DNA from: Hypericum androsaemum
Lineage: Eukaryota; Streptophyta; Magnoliopsida; Malpighiales; Hypericaceae
Reading direction: 5' to 3'
Length of the DNA: 64,000 bases
NCBI GenBank assembly: GCA_963995505.1
Contig: OZ023185.1
Span: forward strand, 868,001-932,000
Part shown: piece by piece, positions 48,606 through 59,369 of the stretch
Numbering within the stretch: the stretch's first letter is position 1
How the letters are laid out: every line of letters begins with the position of its first letter
Program-made: the position numbers and the translations under genes
Notes under the pieces: generated by a model
The model's input: the letters and a program-made list of their open reading frames with translations, nothing else
What the model was told of the DNA's origin: nothing
The model's database searches: none

Positions 48606-49210
48606 TTACATATTGGAGCAACAAAAATGGAACAAGCAAGTAATGGAACAACCTAAAGAAATCCCCAGATTTAAATCTTGACCTGACAACCCAGATAATT
48701 GAATCGACGTCTCAGCTCCTCCTGCCTCGACCTCAGAATCGACGTCGCAACGGTCGCCCTGATGAATGTTGGACTCTGGGTCCTGGATGAATGCCTGGTC
48801 GATGTCTCCCATGGCTGGCATCGTGGCTGTCGCTGGTTGGGTTCTCGACAAGGAAAGAGATGAATACATGTCATTTCAGATGATGGGGCGGCAGAGCAAA
48901 ATGACCAGAACTTGAACCGTCGACAGCGGCCAGAGCCAACAAGGGCTGGAGCTTGAAGGAGGACCAAAACGACACCACCCAATATAATCGTCCCCGTGAA
49001 GTCGTGAACCCCAAATATAAGAAATCCCAATTTTTCATTTCTTCGATTAATGGCCAGACCCTGGATCTTGTTCATAGTAATTTTGTCAATTAATGGGTAT
49101 GTAATTGGAAGATGATGGTGAATCAGGAGCTTCTGCTTGTTTAATGAAATTACAACGTTTGTTTTCAAAAAAGAAGAAGATGATGATGATGGCATTTTGT
49201 TTGTAGCCAT
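48606..49210 (-). other. Possible host gene fragment inside MULE-2
   Basis: The minus strand has overlapping open frames (48606-48869 and 48671-49210). One contains MGDIDQAFIQDPE. This faintly recalls the N-terminus of plant 2-oxoglutarate/Fe(II) oxygenases, but the similarity ends there and I would not name the source gene. Composition is richer in G+C than the flanking transposon termini, as in other captured segments here. Confidence 0.25.
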
Positions 49211-49242
49211 GTCTTGTTTAACGAAATTACAACATTTTTTTG

Positions 49243-50328
49243 GAAAATTACTCTCAAGTCCCTGGAATTTACTTTTATATACTCAAAAGTCCTCCTGTTT
49301 GTAAAATACACGCCGACGTCCCCTTTTTCTTGTTTAATGAGTTTTTTTTTCTTTTTTTGTCATTGAAATGATAAAAATATCCATTGAAAAAAAATTGACA
49401 TCATCATCTTTTTTGAACACAAAATCATTATTCCACCAAGAAAAGGAATTGCGAGCGATGGAACCCGATTATTGGAGAAACGACGACGACGATAAATCAC
49501 GCGACACCGCCTCTCCCCGATTATCCACAACTGCTCACAATTGGTCAGGCTGTCAAGGACGACGACGATGATAAACCACACGACACTGCCCCTCCTCGAT
49601 TATCCACCACCGCTCGCAATTGGTCATACCGTCAAGGATGAGATGATCTTAAAGGGATTTAGGATTCTTGTGTTTCGAATTGGGGATTTAAGGTTTTTGT
49701 GGATTTGATTTTCCTTATTCAACAACTAATCATAGTCCAACATACCTGGAGGAGGTCGTCGTAGGGGTTGCGACGGTTGGGGGCCTAGCTGATCTGGGCA
49801 TCGACGAAGAGCTGGGCGTTATGGCGGTCAAAGGTCCAGAAGCCGTAAGGGCAGAGAGGGTAAGACCACATCTCCTTGGTCTTAGCGCACTGGTCCTTCA
49901 TTGCGTACACGGGCTTTCGAAACTTGTGGTCCCTCTCCTTTGGATCCTCCATCAGACGCAGCACCAGGTTCTCTACGAATTCCATTATGAACTTCATAGA
50001 TCCTCTCTCTCTCTCTATCTATCTCTCTCTCTCCCCTTCCTTGGTTGGAAAAGAAGAAGAAGAAGAAGATGGAAGAGGTAACGAGGAGGGAGGTGATTAG
50101 AAATGAAAATGTCAGCGTTATTTTTGTTTGATGATGTTAGCAGTTTTTTTTAATTCTAAGGGTATTTTGATAATTTTATTGACAAAAATAAAAAAAAGAT
50201 GCTAACGTGCGCCTGGGACCCGAAAGTATAATAAAGTAAACAAGAGGGACGTCAGAGTGTATTTTGCAAACAGGGGGAATTTTTGTGTATATTTAAGCAA
50301 ATCCGAGGGACTTGAGAGTAATTTTTCC
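49243..50328. mobile_element. MULE-3: Mutator-like element nested in MULE-2, 1.09 kb, carrying a host exon
   Basis: The left end (49243 on) and the reverse complement of the right end share GGAAAA(A)TTACTCTCAAG, TCCCT, CCTGTTTG(T/C)AAAATACAC, GACGTCCC and further inside TTTTTGTCA and GATAAAAATA-like blocks, about 150-200 bases in all. The flanks are T runs (cattttttt on the left, tttttttgg on the right), compatible with a T-rich target duplication but not decisive. The interior encodes an exon of a small conserved plant protein. Confidence 0.75.
49745..49997 (-). pseudogene. Captured exon of a small conserved plant protein, with its splice donor
   Basis: From the ATG at 49997 the minus strand encodes a charged, protein-like run (MKFIMEFVENLVLRLMEDPK, then CAKTKEMWSYPLCPYGFWTF and DRHNAQLFVDAQIS). 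An in-frame stop follows, then the same frame continues NRRNPYDDLLQ into CTCCAG/GTATGT, a good exon-intron donor. The style (PYGFWTFDRHNAQL, RRNPYDDLL) recalls a small plant protein that I associate loosely with mitochondrial complex I (ESSS-like); I am not sure of that name. The stop makes this copy defective. Confidence 0.6.
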
Positions 50329-50717
50329 TTTTTTTGGTTAATTTTTTTACATTGGTATAAAGGTCACAATAAAAGTTTTGTTGACTGATGTTGTAAGCGG
50401 TTGACCCGGTAAGGACCTGAGAGTTCTATTTTACGAAACGTGGAAGATGAAAAGAGGAGTTTTGAAAAAATAAGGACCCTACTGATAAATTTATCAAATT
50501 ATAGGGACCGGGTGTAATTTGCCCTTTAAATTATGCTATTTTGATTTTAGTATGGGGATGATTGCCCAATCAAGTAAATGGTGTGCGGGCATCAACACCT
50601 AAATAAAAATCATTGCTTTATAAGAATCTAATCTTAAAAAAAAAATCATCTACCAAATAAATATCGTAGCATCAGTACATAACGTCTGACATTAATTACT
50701 TGGTGATTAATTAATTT

Positions 50718-50938
50718 AGGAAAGAGTCTACTTTAGTACCTTGTAGTATAATCGAATGCTGATGTGGTTAGTCCAGATGGCTGGGCAATGTCCGGACAGG
50801 TCGGGAAGGCTCGGGCAGCTGCCCTTGGACCTTTTCGATGTTAATTGGAATAAGTATGATTCGATTGATCGATTTTTTACCACAGGGTATTAAAGTAATT
50901 TTCGGCTATACTATAAGGTACTAAAGTGGACTTTTCCT
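50718..50938. mobile_element. MITE, 221 bp, with perfect 8-bp target duplication
   Basis: The ends are inverted repeats of about 40 bases: the left reads AGGAAAGAGTCTACTTTAGT then ACCTTGTAGTATA, and the right, reverse-complemented, reads AGGAAAAGTCCACTTTAGTA then CCTTATAGTATA. The perfect duplication attaattt flanks it (50710-50717 and 50939-50946). An 8-bp duplication is typical of hAT-type elements, although long TIRs also occur in MULEs (usually 9 bp). No coding capacity. Confidence 0.85.
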
Positions 50939-50946
50939 ATTAATTT

Positions 50947-52822
50947 AAGACCTCGAATCATTTAATGGTTTTTTTCAATTATTTTGTGTTTTCTCCTCTT
51001 GGAAATGCATCTTAATAAGTGGCAGACAAGTAACCGAATTAATTGAAATCTAAGAGCAGCTGTTTCACGTGAAATAAGGTAAAGGCTTTATGAAGACGGC
51101 GGAAGTCAACCCAGTTTGTGCAAATTCGGAAAGAGGTCAAAAATTATGAATCACAACACGAGCTAAAGAAAAAGATTATAAAACAAGTAGGAGTTGGTGG
51201 ATCGAATATGTATCCCCATTTAAAGTGTAATATATTATTAAGAGAACCAATCTTTAATTAAAATTTGTTAGTACTCAATTTTAAATACAAGAGAAATTAT
51301 AAGTGGAGTTAGTAGCCATATTAAAGATGAGATTATGTAGCATTCCTCTTTACTTTGTAGTTTTTAGCCGGATGAGATCATCATGCCTTAGAATTAGACC
51401 CACATAGAAATGGGAGGGAAAGGTCATCTTTCTTATAGATGAAATGAAACTCCATCCTTGAAGATCCAAGTAGTTTCTAAAAAGAGCAGCGGCCGTGGAG
51501 GCCTAAAGTTTAAAATTGCATTTAGAAGACGAGAACAGGAGACCGGATATTTATGTGACAGTGCATAGAAAGTGACAGATCATAAGAAACCATTGGTCGA
51601 TTCGCCTCGCGGACATGGCAAGTAATAAGAGGACCACACGTTTCCAATCCCAACTGCTCCCGAAAACAGTCTAGTTTACTCATGGGGTAATGAATGGAAC
51701 ACCCTCTCTCTTGGCCCATTAGGGCTTTGGCCCAATCCACTCCTTTGCTCTCTGCTTTGCTCAATTGTGCCGGCGGCTTAACCCAACTCAATAAATCACA
51801 TCGTTTCTTCTTTCCAGTACGAAAGCCATAACTGGAGCAGACTGGTAGTTGACCTTTCCACTTATGAATGCTTTCGGCCTTTGCAGCTTCTTCTGGCAAT
51901 TGGCAAATTCCCTTTCCATTGATCCGTTAGCTAGGGAGCAGGGAATAAATGCCAACCCCCGGATCTCGTACTTCCCTCTCAGGAGGACATCCTCGAAATC
52001 CATGCTCAAATTCACAAATCCTCTCTTCCTAACATCATCATCAAGCCAACCACGAAGGTGGCGGTGGATAGATTAGGGTTATATTAGTGTGAAGTTGACA
52101 CATTCATTCCTGCTACAGCTACTCGTTCGTCAGCAGAGATCCGGTAATCCGACTCTGATCTTTCCTGTCAACTTGAACACAATAATATCCCGGAGCAGCG
52201 ACAATGCCCCATTCAATTCGAAAAAACAAACCTCAAGCCACATTCACGTTTGTGGGTAATATATGGACATAAATATGATGCACCAAGTACAACTCTTGCA
52301 ATTACTACTAATAAAACAGTTGACACTCAAAAGAATATAAAAGACTTCAAAAGCTTGTGATGCCCTCGATTAGAAAAAACCTATCCATCACACTCGAAGG
52401 CTCACGGACTAGACCACTGACCCTTAAGACGTCTTTTCCATGCATTCTAGAGAGAGAGTGAAAGAATCAAGAATGCATAACCCAAATCATATGCTGCATG
52501 GATTGTACCCCACCCCCCCAAACGCCCAACTACTTAGCCATGCCGCTCGACCGTGCTGGCACCGCCTCAGCCACACGGACACTTGACCAGACTGAACTCG
52601 CACACAAGGGTGCCTTGACCAGACCCATAAGGACTCCAATGCACTTGTCACCATCCATCAAGACCCGCTCCATTACATCATCCCAGACACCCCTTGAAAT
52701 TCATGAAACAAACAAAGTCAGTCCAACCCAAGAATCCCGATACGACAATTTCATGCAATCATCCTATATGTACTCAAGAACAAGCATAAAACAGAGTCTG
52801 CTTCTATGTGGACTGCCTACCT
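50947..52822. other. Intergenic before importin alpha; possible orphan gene fragment at 51522-52080
   Basis: The minus strand at 52060-51522 has two overlapping frames with a protein-like look (SMDFEDVLLRGKYEIRGLAF; KGVDWAKALMGQERGC). They do not join through any splice pair I can defend, and neither matches a family I know. The plus strand carries ggcccattagggctttggccc (51713-51733 region) and ttagggtt at about 52073-52080, motifs of growth-gene promoters. The importin 3' UTR should occupy the right end. Confidence 0.3.
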
Positions 52823-55682
52823 TTAGCCAAAGTTGAAACCTCCAGAAGGTACTTGAACCTCACTCCCACCAAATTGGAATCCTTGTTGAGGAACCTCCGC
52901 TGAAGGCATTGTTTCATCGTCCTCCTCCAACCAGTAGGTTTCAAGAATCTTGACTGCCTTTTCATAGATCTCATTGTTGTCATGGCTCTGTAGATTCTCA
53001 ACCTTCTCTAATCCCTCAGCCTCGTCAATCATTTGGGCATATATATTAACATCCCCAGTGTTTCCCAAATTCTTTTCGGATTCTCCAACCTTCAGAATAT
53101 TTTCCAATCCTTCAAGGCATACAGTGACAATCCTTGGATCAGGGCACACAAGAAGATCACATAATGGCTTTATGCAACCCTGGCTCACCAAGAACCTAAA
53201 ACCGTACAAGAAACATGGTCACAGCAAAGCAGACTTTAACACCAAACCGTTGCTGAACTGGGCATAAGAACATTTTTTTTGAAACGTTAAATTTATATAA
53301 GAAACTGCATACTTGATTTGTTCACTGGTACCACCAGAGGTAGCATTTGAAACGGCCCAAGCAGCTTCTTTCTTTATATCAAACTCAGCACTTTGCAACA
53401 AATTCACGAGGGGACCAATCAGACCAGCTTCTATGACAGACTAAGTTATATCATATAAGAAAAATAAAAGCTTCTGTTAGATTACTAAGCAATTCCAATA
53501 TCCATTGAATATATTCACAAAATTCTTCAACTCGCAATGCCTACCTGAATCTGATCCTTGTTACCGGCAGTTATGTTTGATATAGTCCAGCAAGCTTCCT
53601 TCTTAATGCTCTTCTTATGATTGCCAGTCAGCAAGTTCAGGAGGCAAGACAAAGCTCCAGTGTGGATAATACACTGTGAAATGAGGCCATTTTAAATGCA
53701 TACTTCCACAGAAATGTACAAACCACAACTAGAAATAACATAGGTTGGAAAATCTCTACTAATGACTGCAATTTGCATTTGGTTTCCCTATTGTACGTCA
53801 TTTGTAACATGAAGTAAAAAAATCACAAAATCATCCAAGCGTACCAGAACATCGAATTTCAGTTAAGAAAAAAGTTGAGGCAACACTAATATTGACAGCG
53901 AATTTACCTATTAAAAAATGCAATTGAAATGCAATGCCAGCAACAAGGAACCTTTTTTATAAGTAGATGAATTTTATTAAATCATTGAGAGAAAAGATGG
54001 GTTACACCACAGTAGCTAGAGAGAAGCAAAAATGGGCACAGAAAAGCAAAAGAGCTGAAGAATGCAGGACTCAAACTTCTACTATTAACACTCATACCTG
54101 AGTCTGCATATCATCCCCCGTCACAATATTTCCCACAGTTCGAAGGGCAGGAACGAGCACTGAAGGGGAAGGATGGCTGAAACAGTAGGATAAACATTGG
54201 AATCGACAGGTTCAAGGGATTGAAATGGTTAAAGAAAAAAGAGGCAACAAAGTTGAGCCAAGTAAAACAAAACACTTACAGGAGGAACTGAACAAGTCGA
54301 GGACAAACACCTGCCTCAATAACAGCTTGAATTTTGTCATTTGTGCCATCAGAAAGATAAGAAAGTGCCCAGCATGCATCAGTTAAGACCTCTTCATCAG
54401 TGAGGAGGACAAGACGTTCCAGCACAGGGAGTGCCGGCTTCACCTGCAATTCATTTGGAATATAATTAAAGTCTTAAGAGGAAAATAGAACAATAGCTGC
54501 AAAAAAAAAAATTAAACAAGTGCATAACAACCTGATCAAATGGTGGCTGAGGCTTTCCCCTGCAGAAGTTTGATAGAGTCCAGGTTGCATTTCTCAGCAT
54601 AGAAAGCTTTGCCTGATCGTTTAATTGAGCCAGCAATGGCATCAAGGCGCCATGACTCAATACAAAATCACGACATTTTGGAGAGTCACCAGCAACATTT
54701 CCCAAAGCCCACACAGCCTACAGTTTCACCAAGTTACAACCACAGACCCAACCATGTGATACATGATAGGCTACTACAATTTTGAAATCAGACGGGACAA
54801 AACCAACGACCACATACCTGTTCCCTAACATCATCACTGTGAGAGCCAAGAAGCTTCACAAATATTGGAACGGCATCATGATCAATCACCACCTTCGTGT
54901 TCTCCGATGTTCCAGACGCGATGTTGGTTAAAGCCCAAGCAGCCTCAAACTACACGTCAATTCAAAGCAGAGAAATCAAGAAACTGCTTCACTTCAACTG
55001 AATACGCTGAGCAGGAAAAGTACGAAGCCAAAATGGAAAGGCATCAAACACAATACCTGGAGCTGGGGGAAGTCCTCTCTAACAAGGAACTCGACGAATC
55101 GAGGAACCACCCCCGACTGTATCACTTCCTCTATCGGCGGGCACCTCTCTGCTCATCGATACAACAAAAACGGCAGGCAATCTCTTATAACCCGCAATAA
55201 TCGAGCAAGCAACCAAAAAAAACAAACAGCGTATGAAAGTACAAAAGTACCAATCGAAAGAAGCTTGCGGAACTGCGTGGTCGCCTCCAACTGAAGAGCA
55301 CCGTCATCGGAACACACTCCAGCAATCATCGAAGGCAAACTCTCCAACTGTATGCACAAAATCTCAACAGTCAAACAACAACTTCTAGTAAAAAAGTAAA
55401 AAAAAAAACCGTCATAATATTTTAACTGAAAAAGGAAAAAAAATCCAAAAGTGAAAACCTAACCCTCTTCTCGACAGCGGAGGAAGCGAGTGGCGAGGCG
55501 GCGGCGGCGGCAGGGGGAAACTGGAGGCCCTCACGGCGCTTCTTGAGGAGGCTCTCCTCGCGCTTGTTCTTGCGGATCTCCACCATGTTGTCCTCCCTCC
55601 GGCGGCGCCCCTCGTCGGCGTCCACCGCCACCTTGTACCGGTTCCGGCGAACCTCCGTCCTGGCGTTCGGCCTCAGCGACAT
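52823..55682 (-). CDS. IMPA: Importin subunit alpha, 10 exons, 532 aa
   Basis: Exons in order: 55682-55464, 55347-55251, 55148-55057, 54949-54818, 54717-54532, 54443-54280, 54176-54098, 53673-53545, 53440-53313, 53195-52823; 1599 nt, all GT-AG. This is the adaptor that binds classical nuclear localisation signals and docks on importin beta at the nuclear pore. The N-terminal importin-beta-binding domain (about 1-75) shows [20 protein letters not shown] and [15 protein letters not shown]. Armadillo repeats follow, with the Trp/Asn ladder that contacts cargo: [69 protein letters not shown]. The C-terminus is acidic (WLEEDDETM) and ends GGFNFG, with the usual Gly/Phe-rich tail. Length matches plant alpha-1 importins (about 530 aa). 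The promoter has site II motifs and a telo-box. Confidence 0.97.
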
Positions 55683-55711
55683 TTTGATGGATCGGCGATT
55701 GGATTAGATGC

Positions 55712-55946
55712 TAGGGTTTGGTTTTTTCGTGCTTTCCTTTTTGTTTTCCCTCTTTGCTGGCTGAAATCGGGAGAGGGAAAGTGGAAGAGAGGGAAAGTGG
55801 AAGAGAGAGAAAAACAACAATTAGGGGTATTATGCCTTTTAAAGGCGCGGGTTTTATAGTCGGTGGTGGGAAGTTAATTTCCTAAATTGATTTTGGGTCA
55901 AGGGAAGTTATACGGAGTTCTGTTTCCGGCCCATTAACCAGGCCCA
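55712..55946 (-). promoter_or_regulatory. Importin alpha promoter: telo-box and two site II motifs
   Basis: On the coding strand AAACCCTA (55719-55712) is a telo-box. Two TGGGCC-type motifs (ggccca at 55928-55933 and 55941-55946 on the plus strand) lie about 250 bases upstream of the start codon. This combination is typical of plant genes expressed in dividing cells. Confidence 0.5.
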
Positions 55947-55949
55947 AGA

Positions 55950-56518
55950 AAACCCAAGTTGTTATAATTATTCGGATATTTACTCTATCCTCTCTAATCT
56001 AGATTAGAGCCGAAATATTTAAAATGGTGATAAAATTTGTCCAAAATATTAGCAATGGTGCAAATTCAAGATCAATACTGAAATGTTAAGACTTTGATTG
56101 ATGGCTAAACTAGACTATATATCAGATTGACAGAGATTTATTATAATAGGATATGGATAGAATTTTTTGTGGACTGAAATGTTCAACTTTCATTTATCTG
56201 AATGGTACTATGTCATATGTAATTTCATCTGCCAGATGGAAAGTACAACATTGATATCCGTTACATTATAGTGTCCAAAATTTTATGGGACCCAATTTTG
56301 AACTTAAATCCGATCAATTTATATGAAACTGGATATCTACGGGTGTCCAAAAACAGGTGAAAGAAAAATAATATCTCTGTATTCGCTGATTTGTACAACT
56401 TTTTTAATGTACATATGTTTTGATAATACTCGAGTATAAATATATCTGATTTTTTAAATTAAAAAAATCTTAATGTACACCAAAACCTTTCCTGTGCTAG
56501 CGGAGAACCCTGGAAAAC
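55950..56518. other. Intergenic, nothing recognisable
   Basis: AT-rich spacer between the divergent importin promoter and the 3' end of the DUF1218 gene. No coding frame or repeat stands out. Confidence 0.4.
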
Positions 56519-57484
56519 TCACACCATGAACGAGTACTTCTCGCTGGACACCGGTGGATGCTCACTGGTGGTGTTCTCTCTGTTGATGATGGGATCCTCT
56601 CTTGCGAGGGCTGTGACACGTGGCGGGGGCGAGGCATAGAGCGCAGCGGCCTCGAGTACCTGTCGCCCGAGGCCTTCACTCGCCTGGCACATCTTTAGTG
56701 CCCGCAATGCGGTTAGGTATAAACCAGCGGCAAGCAGAACGGTGAGCAGACAAGAGACTGCAGCAGCCGAGAATACACCTTGTCTGAGGATCAGACAACT
56801 AGATCTCGGACTGTCCCAGTTGTTCAAATGCCCTGATTCCACACTCAACCCTACCAACAACAAGATCTCCCCTGCTCCAAAGCTTAGCCTGCTTGTGAAA
56901 CGTCGAGATTAACACACTGCTAGTTATGAAATATAAACGAGACACATAGTTGATGGATGTACCAGGAGGCGACAAAGAGGAAGGCAGCAAGGCAGGTCAG
57001 GTTCCGAGCGGGGAAGGCCCCATCGGAGTCCCATGAGACAAGCGCCAGAGGCGGTGCTTTACTAACCGCAATCAACATGTAGACATGTTCAACCACCATT
57101 GTCACCCCGAGCCCTCCGAACGCAATAGCTCCACACATCAATGGCGTGCTCCCGCTCCCGCTGTACGTGCATTCTGAGCTCCCTCCTCCGACAAACCTCG
57201 GCTGCAAGGATGGCCATTAGTTGTGTTTATCGGTTAGTGATCGTGGGGTCGAGGCCTTAACATACCTTGGAGCGGGTGGCTTCGGCGATGAGACAGAGGA
57301 CGGAGCAGAAGAGGCCGGAGAGGACGGTCAAGGCCATTAACGAGGCGGCTGTCTTGCTGCCGAGTTCGGTGCTTCTCGGACCTGGGGCGACATCGGCGTG
57401 GGTGACCGCTCGTCCACGATGAGGCATGGCAACGAAAGAGGTGGAAGGAACTTTGAAGCTCTCGTTGAGGCTGCAATGATCCAT
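56519..57484 (-). CDS. DUF1218 family four-helix membrane protein, 3 exons, 275 aa
   Basis: Exons 57484-57266, 57201-56963 and 56888-56519; 828 nt, GT-AG introns, phases 0 and 2. Four hydrophobic segments are visible: ALTVLSGLFCSVLCLIAEA (about 51-69), GAIAFGGLGVTMVVEHVYML, TCLAAFLFVASWLSFGAGEI running into LLLVGL, and GVFSAAAVSCLLTVLLAAGL. The motif AEATRSK after helix 1, the extracytoplasmic Cys residues (SECTYSGSG, PLMCG) and the LNNW stretch before helix 4 are typical of DUF1218. Characterised members (the MODIFYING WALL LIGNIN proteins) affect secondary-wall lignin; the role of this one is unknown. The 49-residue N-terminal extension before M50 is longer than in most family members, so translation may start at 57337 instead. 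The C-terminal 60 residues are Ser/Pro/Glu-rich. Confidence 0.87.
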
Positions 57485-58016
57485 TGGTAAAAAGGGTGCG
57501 AGGAGAAATGGAGAATTGCTTGGAGGAAAGGTTGCTTAAAGGCCAAAGATTCTCGGGTTGGCTCCCGAGCTCTATAAAGAATATATTCACCCCAGGGGAA
57601 AGGTTTGCTTAAACGAATGAATGCACAAGTTTATTCTTTGTAGCGTTATTCGAAGGTGATTAGAGTTTTTGAATCCGGCTTAAAACTCGGTCATGAAAAA
57701 ACTAACGCAAGTTAATGTGAGACCTTTTCATTTTTCGGTGGACGACTTTGGACCAATTTCCAAATGTTTCTGCATGGTTAAGTGTGGATGTAAAAATTTT
57801 CGTTAAAACGGTCCATTGATATAACCACTTAATTGGCAACCAAATTTGTTTGCCGCGAATCTGGAGAACTTCAATGCTATTCAATCCATTCAACTAAGCA
57901 AATGATAAAATTGTCAATTGGATAGTTACGGCGTTTGCGAGTATGTGCGTGCAATTAGACATTACATCCGCCGAAGGAACTATCTCGCTTATTGTATAAC
58001 GGCTATCATATTTAAA
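57485..58016. other. Upstream of DUF1218 gene; no other gene
   Basis: On the coding strand GAATATATTCTTTATAGAGC (57589-57570) supplies a TATA-like string about 90 bases upstream of the start codon. The open frame at 57702-57893 has no support. Confidence 0.35.
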
Positions 58017-58205
58017 AGAGCAAATTATTGTAGGTCTTTCGTGTTTGACTAAATTGACGATTTAGTTTTTCCTATTTAAATAACATTTTCTCATTCTTCG
58101 TGTTTGATTTTATTATATTATCGGGTCCATGGCTGACGTTAGTAGTCAATTTTTTTTGGCATCTTACAAAACAAAAAAAAGCCATCGTCTCTATCATCTC
58201 TGATG

Positions 58206-59369
58206 GGGTAAAAAATACCCATGGTCACTAAACTTTGATAATTTTTTGTCCATAGTCACTAACCTATTTTTCTCCCTTTTATGGTCACTCATCTATAGTA
58301 AGTTACTCTGATATGGTCACTCGGAATTATTTTTACAAATGTTGCTGAGTTGGCATGATGAAAACTTCCAAAATAATCACATATTAGTTTATATTTTTTT
58401 CAAAATCACTCTTTTCAAGTACCATGAAAATATCCTTCTAAAAAAAGTACCATGAAAACATATACTACTTGTAAAATGAGGGGCTATGAATACCCTTAAA
58501 AAAGTTCTTCCAAGTTAGGATGGTAGATCAGATCTGTTGCTTAATCCCCCAATCATACAGCTACCGGAGACCAAAAGGCACTAGGTGACAAAATTCATTC
58601 AGCACTAATTGCTTCTTCAATAAACAAAGCGTCCACCAACCCCATCAATGCATCCATCCACCCACCCACTTGATGTTCCTGGAAGACGAAACGATCTCGT
58701 CCATCTCCATTGCCGAGTGAAAAATCTAAGAAGAACCCATCTCCAGAGATCCACCATTTTAATTTCGCTACTCATGGATGTATTAGCGAGTAAGCATTAA
58801 CCCAGGTACGTTCAAGTTGAAGATTATCTCACTAATCCTAATCCCCAATTTCGCGACCTAGACGAGCTCCTCCCGCTTTGACCTCCTCAGAACTGACGCC
58901 ACAGTCGTCGCTCCGTGCCGCTCCGGCCCCACTTCCCTCACCGAAGAGATCGACGGCCTGCCCTCTGTCCTCATTGGCAATCTCCTGAGACAATTGAACG
59001 CTGATAAGGGCAATTGATGATTGCCCCTTTTCATATTCTTTGTTGTAATCCGTATTCTTTACACAAGAGCCGACAAGTCGGCCCTTTATATCAGTATTGT
59101 TGGGTGTTTGAAGGTTTCATGCTTTTTTTGGGTTACTGTATTGGGTGTTTGATGGCACTTGAAAATGATGATTTTGAAAAAAATATAAACTAATATGTAA
59201 TTATTTTGGAAGTTTTTATCATGCCAACTCAGCAACATTTGCAAAAATAATCCCGAGTGACCATATCAGATTAACTTACTATAGATGTGTGACCATAAAG
59301 AGAAAAAATAGATTAGTGATCATGGACAAAAAATTATCAAAATTTAGTGACCATGGGTATTTTTTACCC
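58206..59369. mobile_element. MULE-5: Mutator-like element nested in MULE-4, 1.16 kb
   Basis: Nearly perfect inverted termini of about 200 bases: the ends read GGGTAAAAAATACCCATGGT and share CACTAA(A/T)(T)TTTGATAATTTTT, GACCATATC(A)GA, CAACATTTG(T/C)AAA and TTTGGAAGTTTT(T/C)ATCATG on one strand or the other. A perfect 9-bp duplication tctctgatg flanks it (58197-58205, 59370-59378). The terminus family differs from the other MULEs here. The interior has a plus-strand frame ending LTEEIDGLPSVLIGNLLRQL then NADKGN and stop near 59018, which may be a captured exon; source not recognised. Confidence 0.9.

Larger units (their letters stand above)
47867..50524. mobile_element. MULE-2: Mutator-like element, 2.66 kb, with perfect 9-bp duplication and two nested insertions
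   Basis: Inverted termini of about 190 bases. The left end at 47867 and the reverse complement of the right end share GG(A/G)CAAATTAC, then CTTA(C/T)TTTTTCAAAACTCC, TCTTTTC(G/A)TC, AAAATAGAACTCTC and GGTCCTTA. They also share a region around CATCAGTCAAC(C/A)AAA. The perfect duplication tttaaatta flanks it (47858-47866 and 50525-50533). Nested inside are a TRIM (48229-48570) and MULE-3 (49243-50328). No transposase is seen. Confidence 0.87.

Noticed and set aside
48671..49210. 179-codon frame as an expressed gene
   Set aside because: Lies wholly inside MULE-2, overlaps a second frame, and has no end-to-end family match; kept only as a possible captured fragment.
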